A stretch of DNA of 7,724 nucleotides, taken from positions 1-7,724 of the forward strand of contig JALOQH010000033.1 in NCBI GenBank assembly GCA_025453475.1. The letters run 5' to 3'. Positions 1 through 5,878 of this stretch are shown piece after piece. A model generated the notes under the pieces. It saw only the letters and a program-made list of their open reading frames with translations, did not search any database and was not told where the DNA came from. Position 1 is the stretch's first letter. Every line of letters begins with the position of its first letter. Made by a program: the position numbers and the translations under genes. The stretch is from an archaeon (GTDB lineage: Archaea > Nanobdellota > Nanobdellia > Pacearchaeales > GW2011-AR1).

Positions 1-447
1 AAGCTGACTCTGGTACCAAAGGATATTGTTTTAAGATTTGTTGCGGATTATGAGGGGTGCCTTAAATCCAAAAGAATGGAAGATGTTGACAGGCTTCAGG
101 CTAATCCGGTTTATGCAAGTTACGGCTTGTTCAGCGCTTCCAGAAGGGCTGATTTGCTGAAGCGAATGGGAATTGAAGATAAACCTGCTGAACAAGCAAA
201 AGTGGTTCCTTCTTTGGAGAATAAGGCAGATGAATCAGACAATTCCTTAACTGACGAGGAAAGAAAATTCAACCAGCATTACGATATCTGCATGACCTGC
301 AAGGGCATGCCCGCAAGTGTTGTAAACAGCATATTCAATACTTTTGACAAGACGTTCTCAGCTCCGGAATACTCCCAAATTTACACTCCTGCGAAGAGAA
401 GCAAGCTGATAAGGGAACTGGGCATAGTGGAGGCAAGGAAAAAATGA
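1..447 (+). CDS. Hypothetical protein with two copies of a Cys-containing helical module (5' partial)
   Basis: I do not recognise a family. The reading frame is open to the left edge of the window, giving 148 visible residues, so the true start is probably outside. The first in-frame ATG is at 76, but it would cut off the front of the first module and has no well-placed ribosome binding site. Visible residues 9-58 and 86-142 look like two copies of one module. Each has F-x3-Y-[DE]-x-C-x3-K-x-M near its front and a tail ending in K/R-R-x-x-L-[IL]-[KR]-x-[LM]-G-I. A polar, acidic linker (about 59-85) joins them. The second copy has an extra Cys, making C-x-x-C (residues 97 and 100). There is no signal peptide or membrane segment in the visible part. 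The stop overlaps the next start by ATGA, so the two genes are translationally coupled. The role is unknown. Confidence 0.75.
   Translation, partial: KLTLVPKDIVLRFVADYEGCLKSKRMEDVDRLQANPVYASYGLFSASRRADLLKRMGIEDKPAEQAKVVPSLENKADESDNSLTDEERKFNQHYDICMTCKGMPASVVNSIFNTFDKTFSAPEYSQIYTPAKRSKLIRELGIVEARKK
25..426 (+). repeat. Protein-level tandem duplication inside the first gene
   Basis: Codons at 25-174 and 256-426 encode two diverged copies of one module. The front ends align without gaps: F, Y, C, K and M are shared, with K/R, D/E and M/L conservative pairs. The last 14 residues also align without gaps, sharing R, L, G and I. The middle needs a few gaps. The similarity is at protein level only; I see no DNA-level repeat, so the duplication is old. 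This is alignment by eye without a score. Confidence 0.6.
429..433 (+). promoter_or_regulatory. Shine-Dalgarno sequence for the small membrane protein
   Basis: GGAGG lies 10 nt before the ATG at 444, inside the 3' end of the preceding gene. With the ATGA overlap it supports this start and translational coupling. Confidence 0.6.
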
Positions 448-662
448 GCCACCAGCACCATTCACATAATAAATATGACAAGCAGAGGTTAAATCTCGGC
501 ACAAGGGCATTAGTTAATCTTGCAAGAATCTCTGTTCCAATTACATTCGCTGCAATCTATGGATATTGCATAGGCAAAATTCTTGATAGTTATGCGCACG
601 CAGGCGAGAGAGCTCGTTCTGAAGCAAGAACCGTTTATGAGAACGGGAGGGGAATAAAATGA
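444..662 (+). CDS. Small His-rich single-pass membrane protein, function unknown
   Basis: This 72-residue protein matches no family I know. The N-terminus is His-rich (H3, H5, H6, H8) and polar. A stretch of about 25 mostly apolar residues follows (about 22-47: ALVNLARISV onward), which is probably one transmembrane helix. The C-terminal tail is charged, with several Arg and Glu (about 53-72), and probably helical. The many positive residues on both sides make the orientation uncertain. The start is supported by an ATGA overlap with the upstream stop and by GGAGG 10 nt before it. It overlaps the next gene in the same way, so it is made with the soluble neighbours. It may anchor them at the membrane, but that is inference from position only. 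The His cluster could bind metal; nothing else in the sequence tests this. Confidence 0.7.
   Translation: MSHQHHSHNKYDKQRLNLGTRALVNLARISVPITFAAIYGYCIGKILDSYAHAGERARSEARTVYENGRGIK
645..652 (+). promoter_or_regulatory. Shine-Dalgarno sequence for the acidic small protein
   Basis: GGGAGGGG ends 6 nt before the ATG at 659. It lies inside the end of the preceding gene and supports the ATGA-overlap start. Confidence 0.6.
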
Positions 663-928
663 GTGAAGATTTGAGTGAAAACAGAATTCTTGATTATTTC
701 AGTGCGCAAAGCGCTAGGCAGTACGAGATTGGAGCATTTGATGACGGATTTGATGAAGATTCCGGTTTTGGCGAGGTTACAAAAGAAGTATGTGGAGATT
801 TGAGAAATCTTTCTGAGAAGTATCTTAAGGTATGGTCAAATAAAGATGCTGAGCATATAATGATACGACTTGAAAGTACCCTTAAGAAATATGGGTTGTC
901 TAGGGCGGACGATGAGCCGCAAGAATGA
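659..928 (+). CDS. Small acidic hypothetical protein with a helical module
   Basis: I do not recognise this 89-residue protein. The first 40 residues are acidic (the D/E-rich stretch is about 28-39) and likely flexible. Residues 47-82 look helical and amphipathic. Residues 55-80 align without gaps with residues 16-41 of the next protein in the operon, sharing Y, N, A, I, R-L-E, L and a final L at the same spacing. This suggests the two are paralogues. There is one Cys (C45) and no signal peptide or membrane segment, so it is probably cytoplasmic. The start overlaps the upstream stop by ATGA and has a strong GGGAGGGG ribosome binding site. Its own stop overlaps the next start by ATGA. Conserved coupling of this kind often accompanies physical association, but no function can be assigned. 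Confidence 0.7.
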   Translation: MSEDLSENRILDYFSAQSARQYEIGAFDDGFDEDSGFGEVTKEVCGDLRNLSEKYLKVWSNKDAEHIMIRLESTLKKYGLSRADDEPQE

Positions 929-1203
929 CTCCGAAGAGAGCAGAATTGCTGAAGAAGTTATGTTTATCTTATGTGCATGAATTGTGCAATTTCAAGGCTG
1001 GGGAAATAAGGAACCGGCTTGAGGAATGGCTTGACAGATTTAAACTCAGAGATTCTACAGGGATTCTTGCAGAAAAGCGGTCTGAAAAAATAGATTTAAT
1101 GGAAAGACTTGATAGACATAGGAGAATTTACCTAAGAGCAACTAATCCTTCTGGAGATATCTTTGATGAAGCTATTTTGCGTTTAAAAAGGAGAGGCAAA
1201 TAA
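925..1203 (+). CDS. Small basic hypothetical protein, apparent paralogue of its upstream neighbour
   Basis: This 92-residue protein matches no family I know. It is rich in Arg, Lys, Glu and Leu and is predicted by eye to be nearly all helical. Residues 16-41 (Y..., C21-N22, then I-R-N-R-L-E) align with residues 55-80 of the protein before it. The K-R-S and following residues (about 51-62) recall the tail of the module repeated in the first gene. It is strongly basic, unlike its acidic neighbour, so the two could pair by charge or this one could touch nucleic acid; both are guesses. The start is set by the ATGA overlap; no clear Shine-Dalgarno sequence precedes it, so translation may depend on coupling. 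The next gene starts 1 nt after its stop. Confidence 0.7.
   Translation: MTPKRAELLKKLCLSYVHELCNFKAGEIRNRLEEWLDRFKLRDSTGILAEKRSEKIDLMERLDRHRRIYLRATNPSGDIFDEAILRLKRRGK
1188..1196 (+). promoter_or_regulatory. Shine-Dalgarno sequence for the last gene of the small-protein operon
   Basis: AAGGAGAGG lies inside the end of the preceding gene, with 8 nt between it and the ATG at 1205. It supports that start. Confidence 0.5.
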
Positions 1204-1204
1204 T

Positions 1205-1549
1205 ATGGATAAATATCTTCTTTGGGATAATATCCGCAGGAATACTCCTGTCAATGCAGACATGGCTGAAGACTTGAGATGCCTTGCTGCGAAGTGCGTT
1301 TACGGTTCGCAAGAAGACTCTTTGGAAGCTTATGCTGAATTAGACGGCAGGCTTCAGAGGCTAAACCTGCATGTTCCATCTCTTTTTGAGAGATTTGGAG
1401 AGATGGGCAAGAAGGCTAATGCGAGGGTTCTGGCTAGGAAAATAAGGCAGTTTGATAATGCTGTCAACAATGCTTACAAGAATGCCGGAAAAAAGGGATT
1501 AATGGGTCTTTTTAGCAAGACCGATGATTATGAAGAGCAAGCAGATTAG
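1205..1549 (+). CDS. Small helical hypothetical protein closing the operon
   Basis: I do not recognise this 114-residue protein. It is helical throughout by composition. Residues 27-55 (L-A-A-K-C ... E-L-D-G-R-L ... L) can be aligned, with one gap, to the helical module of the two preceding proteins. This match is weaker than the one between those two. Residues 68-92 are basic, and the tail (about 104-114) is acidic. There are two Cys (C26, C31) and no membrane segment. It follows the previous stop by 1 nt with AAGGAGAGG ahead of its ATG, and gatA begins downstream with its own promoter, so this is the last gene of the unit. I considered GatC because gatA follows, but saw no GatC-like features. 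Function unknown. Confidence 0.7.
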   Translation: MDKYLLWDNIRRNTPVNADMAEDLRCLAAKCVYGSQEDSLEAYAELDGRLQRLNLHVPSLFERFGEMGKKANARVLARKIRQFDNAVNNAYKNAGKKGLMGLFSKTDDYEEQAD

Positions 1550-1554
1550 AAAAA

Positions 1555-1564
1555 CTTAATAAAG
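1555..1564 (+). promoter_or_regulatory. TATA-like box for gatA (leaderless start)
   Basis: CTTAATAAAG is centred about 25 nt before the gatA ATG and is preceded by an A-rich stretch that could act as a TFB-recognition element. The spacing puts the transcription start at or next to the ATG. There is no Shine-Dalgarno sequence before that ATG, which fits a leaderless mRNA. It begins 6 nt after the preceding stop codon. Confidence 0.55.
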
Positions 1565-1584
1565 CTGTTTTCTGACTTCTATTT

Positions 1585-2877
1585 ATGGGAGAATTTGAAA
1601 AGAAGGTTAAGAGATATCTTGATAAGATCAGGAAAGAGAACAAGAAACTAAACATCTTTCTTCATGTGAATGAAAGTGCTGTGCGAGACGCGGGGGAAAT
1701 TGACAAGAAGCAGAACAAGGGAAGGCTTTACGGCTTCGTCTTCGGGGTGAAAAGCAATATCAACGTGAAGGGGCTTATTGCGAACTGTTCTTCAAAGACG
1801 CTGGAGAATTATCAGGCAACTTATGATGCTGCAGTAATTGAGAAAATCAAGGCAGAAGATGGAGTAATTATCGGAATGCTCAACTGCGATGAGTTTGCCT
1901 CCGGAAGCTCAGGAGAAACAAGTGCTTTTGGTGCTTGCCAGAACCCTTCAGCCTTGGGCAGAATACCCGGCGGTTCATCAAGCGGGAGCGCTGCCGCTGT
2001 TGCTGCTGGCTTCTGCGATGCAACACTTGGGAGCGATACTGGCGGGAGCATAAGAAATCCTGCTTCACACTGCGGTGTTATCGGCGTTAAACCAAGCTAC
2101 GGAATGGTCTCAAGATACGGCTTGATTGATTTGTCCATGAGTCTGGACCAGATTGGACCTTTAGCAAAGAATGTGGAAGATGCCGCGCTTGTACTTGATG
2201 TTATCCGGGGCAAAGACACAAGAGACACAACAACGACCGATTCAAAGCAGGTAAAATTGGATAGGGTTGGGAAGATAAAAGTCGGTGTTTTGCAGATTAA
2301 TGGAATTGACAAGAAAATAAATTCTGTTGTTGACAAGAAACTTTTGGAAGTTGCCAGGAAAAATGGGTGGAATCTGAAGAACGTGGAGATAAATCATATT
2401 GATCTGGCTGTGCAGACATATTACCCCCTTTGCTACTCGGAATTCTTTTCTGCTACAAGACGATTTGACGGCAGGCGTTATGGGAAGAAGATAGAAGATT
2501 CGTGCGGAGAAGAGGTTCTTAGGAGGATTCTTGGGGGATGCGAGATTACGAAGGCAGAATTTGCAGGAGCATATTATCAGAAAGCACTCGAAGTAAAAGA
2601 AATAATAAAGGGAGAGTTTGAAAAAGTCTTCAAAGAAGTTGATTGTGTTGTTTTGCCGACTGTTCCAGGCTTGCCCTGGAAAATCGGGGAGGGCGCAAAG
2701 ATGAAACCAGAGGAGATTTATGCTTATGACGCGCTTACAATCCCGGCAAATCTCGCGGAAATCTGCGCTGTGAGTGTTCCTGCTGGCTTAGTTGATAAAA
2801 TACCTGTCGGGCTGCAGGTAATGTGCGCAAAAGGCGAAGACGCGAAGATGCTTTCCATTGCGAAGTATTTTGAATAA
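1585..2877 (+). CDS. gatA: Glutamyl/aspartyl-tRNA amidotransferase subunit A (GatA)
   Basis: GatA is the glutaminase subunit of the GatCAB amidotransferase. It releases ammonia from glutamine so that GatB can convert Asp-tRNA(Asn), or Glu-tRNA(Gln), to the amide form. The amidase-signature fold is clear. The catalytic Lys is K56 in F-G-V-K-S-N, the cis-Ser is S131 in P-G-G-S-S-S-G-S, and the nucleophile is S155 in S-D-T-G-G-S-I-R. The K-to-S and S-to-S spacings (99 and 24 residues) equal those I recall for bacterial GatA. F-D-G-R-R-Y-G (294-300) and T-I-P-A-N-L-A (385-391) are also family-typical. The protein has 430 residues, at the short end, with the C-terminal helix trimmed. It is cytoplasmic. 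Neither gatB nor gatC is in the window, so the partners must be encoded elsewhere. In archaea GatDE usually handles Gln, so Asn-tRNA formation is the likelier job. Another amidase is possible, but the motif set favours GatA. Confidence 0.9.
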   Translation: MGEFEKKVKRYLDKIRKENKKLNIFLHVNESAVRDAGEIDKKQNKGRLYGFVFGVKSNINVKGLIANCSSKTLENYQATYDAAVIEKIKAEDGVIIGMLNCDEFASGSSGETSAFGACQNPSALGRIPGGSSSGSAAAVAAGFCDATLGSDTGGSIRNPASHCGVIGVKPSYGMVSRYGLIDLSMSLDQIGPLAKNVEDAALVLDVIRGKDTRDTTTTDSKQVKLDRVGKIKVGVLQINGIDKKINSVVDKKLLEVARKNGWNLKNVEINHIDLAVQTYYPLCYSEFFSATRRFDGRRYGKKIEDSCGEEVLRRILGGCEITKAEFAGAYYQKALEVKEIIKGEFEKVFKEVDCVVLPTVPGLPWKIGEGAKMKPEEIYAYDALTIPANLAEICAVSVPAGLVDKIPVGLQVMCAKGEDAKMLSIAKYFE

Positions 2878-2898
2878 GTGTTTTTGATAACAATTAAC

Positions 2899-2907
2899 TT
2901 TATAATA
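2899..2907 (+). promoter_or_regulatory. TATA box for the hydrolase-phosphoesterase unit (leaderless start)
   Basis: TTTATAATA is close to the archaeal TATA consensus and is centred 25 nt before the ATG at 2928. No Shine-Dalgarno sequence precedes that ATG. A short T run (TTTTT, 2881-2885) right after the gatA stop may end the upstream transcript. Confidence 0.65.
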
Positions 2908-2927
2908 CTACGACTTCTTTTAGAAAA

Positions 2928-3596
2928 ATGAAAGTCAATGGGGTGGAAATTTCGTTCCTTGGGCATTCGGGCTTCCTTATTTTGAACGGGAAGAAGATAG
3001 CAATAGATCCATATAATGTCTCTGAGAAAGTTAACGAGAAGGTTGATTTAATTTTAATCACGCATTCACATTATGACCACTGCTCAATCAAGGATATTCA
3101 GAAACTGGCGAGAAAAGGAACAATTATTGTTGTGCCTGCTGATGCGCAAAGCAAGATTACAAGAGTGGAGGATGTGGAGATGCAGATAATTGAAGTCGGA
3201 GATGAGCTGGAGTTTGAAGATGTAAAAATAAATGCGGTGCCTGCTTACAATATTGACAAGAACTTTCATCCAAAAAGCGAGGGGTGGATGGGGTATGTGA
3301 TAAAAATGGGCAGTGCAATTATTTATCATGCGGGAGATACTGACAAAATACCGGATATCCAGAAACTTACAGGCTATGCAAAAGATGGCAACCAGTTTGT
3401 TGTTATTCTTCCTGTCTCAGGAACCTATGTGATGACTGCGGAAGAGGCAGCTGATGTCGCCTCTTTGCTTAATCCAACTGTTGCTATTCCGATGCATTAT
3501 GGGGCAGGCGTGGCAGGCACAATTGAAGATGCGCAGAGATTTGTGAATTTGTGCAAAGAAGTTAATGTAAGGGCAGAGATTCTGGAGAAGATTTAG
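2928..3596 (+). CDS. UPF0173 family metal-dependent hydrolase (metallo-beta-lactamase fold)
   Basis: This 222-residue protein has the single-domain metallo-beta-lactamase layout of the UPF0173/UlaG-like group. It opens with L-G-H-S-G (H13) and an I-D-P strand (26-28). The metal-binding H-S-H-Y-D-H motif is at 46-51, H-A-G-D with H134 and D137 follows, and the late ligand His is in P-M-H-Y-G (H180). H114 in N-F-H-P-K is also typical of this group. All expected ligands are present, so it should be an active two-metal hydrolase. The substrate is not known: relatives include L-ascorbate-6-phosphate lactonase, but most members are uncharacterised. There is no signal peptide, so it is cytoplasmic. 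The length is normal and the start is fixed by the leaderless TATA spacing. A DHH phosphoesterase follows after 4 nt, so the two are almost certainly co-transcribed and may act on related phosphorylated compounds (inference). Confidence 0.88.
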   Translation: MKVNGVEISFLGHSGFLILNGKKIAIDPYNVSEKVNEKVDLILITHSHYDHCSIKDIQKLARKGTIIVVPADAQSKITRVEDVEMQIIEVGDELEFEDVKINAVPAYNIDKNFHPKSEGWMGYVIKMGSAIIYHAGDTDKIPDIQKLTGYAKDGNQFVVILPVSGTYVMTAEEAADVASLLNPTVAIPMHYGAGVAGTIEDAQRFVNLCKEVNVRAEILEKI

Positions 3597-3600
3597 TTTT

Positions 3601-4644
3601 ATGGCTGAGATAAAATTTTTAACTGGGAGCGAGAAGAGATTTTTTGATTTTATATCCAAATTAAATGACAAAGATAAGATTGCGCTGATTTCGCATAATG
3701 ATTCTGATGGAATTACAAGCGCGGTAATCTCCGCGAAAGTCCTGGGCAAGATTGATTATCTGAAATTTACAACTTATAATCCTGAGAGCTTGTCTGCGAT
3801 TGCCGCGGAAATTAAGGAGAAGAAAATAAACAAGGTGATAATCACGGATCTATCCATAGATGAGACAAATCTTCTGGAAATGGCAAAATTTGCAGATGTT
3901 CTGATTATAGATCATCATGTTTTCAGGAGCGATATGAACTCTGACAAGGTTGTTTATCTGAAATCGCCTTCTGAGCTTCCAGCATCTTACATGTGCCATT
4001 ATCTTTTCTCGAAAACGCAGGAAATTCCCGGTTGGATTGCTGCTCTCGGAATCGCTTCTGACAGAGTTGACAGGTACCATAATGCAAATGTCTGCGAGGT
4101 TTTTGAGGATTTTAGTCTTGGCAAGATATCAAAATGCGAATATTTCTGGAGAACAGTCATGAACCTCGGATATGCCCTGATTTATTACGCTGGCGATGAA
4201 AAAAAGATTTTTGACATTATAATGAAGGCGAAGGATTTTGATGACCTAAAGGAGATTGAAAAGCCTGCTGGCGAGGTTGAGCGCGAATTTGAGGCAACTA
4301 TGAAAGATGTGGAGAAGAATCATGAGGAGTTCAAGGACATGTGGATATACCGCTACAAGCCAAAATATGAGATAAACTCGATGCTTGCAAACGCTGTGAG
4401 CAATTGGGACGAGAAGAAGACATTTGTTATTCTTTCAGAAGGCGGAGATTGGTTCAGAGTTTCTGCAAGGCGACAGGACAGAAGGGTAAATTGCGTAAAA
4501 CTGCTGGAAAACGCGGTTTTGGGCATTCCTGGGGCGAGGTCTGGCGGGCATTTCATGGCTGCTGGAGGCAATGTTCCTGCAAAATCAATTGAGCAATTCA
4601 AGAAAAACCTGCTTGATTACTATTCAAAGCTGACAATTCTCTGA
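3601..4644 (+). CDS. DHH/DHHA1 family phosphoesterase (RecJ-like)
   Basis: This 347-residue protein has the DHH domain followed by DHHA1. Motif I is S-H-N-D-S-D-G (31-37), motif II is I-T-D-L-S (D83), and motif III is the D-H-H triad (104-106). The A-L-G-I-A-S-D segment (D154) fits motif IV. The DHHA1 part has the substrate-binding G-G-H (315-317) and A-A-G (320-322). All metal and phosphate ligands expected of the family appear intact. The family uses Mn2+ or Mg2+ to cleave phosphodiesters: RecJ and archaeal GAN are 5'-3' exonucleases, while NrnA-type members degrade nanoRNA, pAp or cyclic dinucleotides. Sequence alone does not decide between them. With only DHH and DHHA1 and no OB domain, a RecJ-like archaeal or oligonucleotide-type enzyme is plausible. 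It starts 4 nt after the UPF0173 stop, with GGAG 13 nt before its ATG, so it shares that transcript. Confidence 0.87.
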   Translation: MAEIKFLTGSEKRFFDFISKLNDKDKIALISHNDSDGITSAVISAKVLGKIDYLKFTTYNPESLSAIAAEIKEKKINKVIITDLSIDETNLLEMAKFADVLIIDHHVFRSDMNSDKVVYLKSPSELPASYMCHYLFSKTQEIPGWIAALGIASDRVDRYHNANVCEVFEDFSLGKISKCEYFWRTVMNLGYALIYYAGDEKKIFDIIMKAKDFDDLKEIEKPAGEVEREFEATMKDVEKNHEEFKDMWIYRYKPKYEINSMLANAVSNWDEKKTFVILSEGGDWFRVSARRQDRRVNCVKLLENAVLGIPGARSGGHFMAAGGNVPAKSIEQFKKNLLDYYSKLTIL

Positions 4645-4652
4645 TTTTTGAG

Positions 4653-4682
4653 TATATAATATAGCATAGTCAAATATTTAAA
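4653..4682 (+). promoter_or_regulatory. ftsZ promoter region with two TATA-like boxes
   Basis: The 91-nt gap before ftsZ holds TATATAATATA (4653-4663) and ATATTTAAA (4674-4682). A start about 25 nt past the second box would fall near 4703 and leave a leader of about 33 nt carrying the Shine-Dalgarno sequence. The first box would give a leader of about 50 nt. I cannot tell which is used, or whether both are. A third AT-rich stretch (4694-4702) is too close to the ribosome binding site to be a good candidate. Confidence 0.5.
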
Positions 4683-4713
4683 CTAAAAACCGCTATTATA
4701 ATCACATTATTTG

Positions 4714-4721
4714 AAAGGAGG
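4714..4721 (+). promoter_or_regulatory. Strong but distant Shine-Dalgarno sequence of ftsZ
   Basis: AAAGGAGG ends 14 nt before the ftsZ ATG, longer than the usual 5-10 nt. No other in-frame start lies between them, because an in-frame TGA occurs at 4724-4726. The ATG at 4736 is therefore the earliest possible start. ftsZ is thus a leadered gene, unlike the leaderless unit heads around it. Confidence 0.65.
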
Positions 4722-4735
4722 TTTGAAAAAAAGAG

Positions 4736-5818
4736 ATGGTATTGGACTTCGCAAAAGAAGCCCTCAAGAATGCCGAATCACACAGCATAAACTTTGATGA
4801 ACTTAGAGCCGGAAAGGCTAATATCAAGGTTGTAGGCTGCGGTGGAGCGGGATGCAACGCAATAACCTGGCTTTTCAACAAAGGTATCAACGGAGCTACT
4901 ATCTACGGCGTCAACACAGACGCACTGCACCTTAGCATTACAAAGGCTGATGAGAAGATTCTTATAGGAAAGGAATTGACTCGTGGACTTGGATGCGGCG
5001 GTTATCCTCAAAAGGGTAGGGAAGCTGCAAAGGAGAGCGTGTCAGAGCTGAAGAGATCCGTAACAGGAGCTGATATGGTATTTGTTCTTGCTGGAATGGG
5101 TGGAGGAACCGGAACCGGTTCTGGACCTGTCGTAGCGCAATTGGCAAAGGAATCTGGTGCAGTAGTCATCGGAGTAGTTACTATGCCGTTTGAGTGCGAA
5201 AGAGCAAGAATTGAAAAGGCGGAATTTGGATTGCAGGAGTTAACAGAAGTAGTGGACACAGCTATCATAATTGACAACAACAGACTGGTTGATATCGCAG
5301 GGAACTTACCTATGGAACAAGCATTCGCAGTAGCGAACGAGCTAGTAAGTACAATGATTAAGGGAATAGTCGAGACTATTACTCTTCCTTCATTGATTAA
5401 CTTGGACTATGCTGACGTTTCAGCTATCATGAAGAATGGCGATGTAGCAGTTATTGGAGTTGGAGAAAGTGATACAACTGCAAGAGTTGAGGAGGCTGTA
5501 AAGCAGGCCTTGACGCATCCATTGCTAGATGTCGACTACAGAGGAGCAACTGGCGCTTTGATACACATCACTTGCGGACCAGACTTTAAGCTTGAAGAAT
5601 TCGCCGGCGTTGGAGAACTTGTCACAGAGAACATAAGCCAAGAAGCGCAGGTAATTATTGGAGCAAGAGTCAACAAGGAATTCGCAAATAAGGTAAGAGT
5701 TATTACTATCATGACTGGAGTTAAATCTCCATACGTGATGGGAAAGAACGCTTACAAGGATGACAAAGCACAAGTAGCCTCTGAGATGTCGGACTTAGGC
5801 ATTGAGGTCTTCAGATAA
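4736..5818 (+). CDS. ftsZ: Cell division GTPase FtsZ, archaeal type
   Basis: FtsZ is the tubulin homologue that polymerises with GTP into the mid-cell division ring. This 360-residue protein has the glycine-rich G-C-G-G-A-G-C-N loop (34-41), N-T-D (60-62) and the tubulin signature G-G-G-T-G-T-G-S-G (112-120). The T7 loop N-L-D-Y-A-D has N222, D224 and D227, which complete the GTPase site of the next subunit. All key residues are intact. A short N-terminal extension (1-28) precedes the core. The protein ends about 25 residues after the last core strand (V-R-V-I-T-I-M-T-G), so there is no long bacterial-style linker; whether the ending D-L-G-I-E-V-F-R acts as a partner-binding peptide is unknown. 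Codon use differs from the neighbours: Gly is mostly GGA and rarely GGG, and GTA is frequent for Val. This fits high expression. It has its own promoter and terminator. Confidence 0.95.
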   Translation: MVLDFAKEALKNAESHSINFDELRAGKANIKVVGCGGAGCNAITWLFNKGINGATIYGVNTDALHLSITKADEKILIGKELTRGLGCGGYPQKGREAAKESVSELKRSVTGADMVFVLAGMGGGTGTGSGPVVAQLAKESGAVVIGVVTMPFECERARIEKAEFGLQELTEVVDTAIIIDNNRLVDIAGNLPMEQAFAVANELVSTMIKGIVETITLPSLINLDYADVSAIMKNGDVAVIGVGESDTTARVEEAVKQALTHPLLDVDYRGATGALIHITCGPDFKLEEFAGVGELVTENISQEAQVIIGARVNKEFANKVRVITIMTGVKSPYVMGKNAYKDDKAQVASEMSDLGIEVFR

Positions 5819-5827
5819 ATAATCAAA

Positions 5828-5872
5828 GAAGGGAAAATTTTCTTTTTATTTTTCTTCCCTTTTCTTTTTCTT
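5828..5872 (+). terminator. ftsZ terminator: weak hairpin with long pyrimidine tract
   Basis: AAGGGAA (5829-5835) pairs with TTCCCTT (5855-5861) around a 19-nt T-rich loop. From 5838 to 5872 the plus strand is almost all pyrimidine, mostly T, with a single A at 5848. Archaeal termination relies mainly on T runs, so the tract is probably the active part. It begins 10 nt after the ftsZ stop and separates ftsZ from the convergent minus-strand genes. On the minus strand the same region is A-rich, so it would be a poor terminator in that direction apart from the hairpin. Confidence 0.65.
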
Positions 5873-5878
5873 AGGGTT

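Noticed and set aside
76..78. ATG as the start of the first gene
   Set aside because: The frame is open to the window edge and the first repeat module begins upstream of this ATG. No ribosome binding site is well placed before it.
1205..1549. Possible gatC just upstream of gatA
   Set aside because: The protein lacks the GatC-like N-terminal helix pattern and the usual length and motifs. gatA also has its own promoter, so they are not one unit.
1..1549. Small-gene cluster as part of a provirus or mobile element
   Set aside because: No integrase, terminase, capsid, transposase, tRNA attachment site or flanking repeats are visible, and housekeeping genes follow directly. The idea cannot be excluded for sequence left of the window.
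3417..3749. Minus-strand open frame of 110 codons across the hydrolase-phosphoesterase junction
   Set aside because: Both plus-strand genes under it have intact family motifs, and the antisense product looks random.
5008..5280. Minus-strand open frame of 90 codons inside ftsZ
   Set aside because: It is antisense to the tubulin-signature region of ftsZ and has low-complexity Ser/Pro/Thr content typical of a shadow frame.
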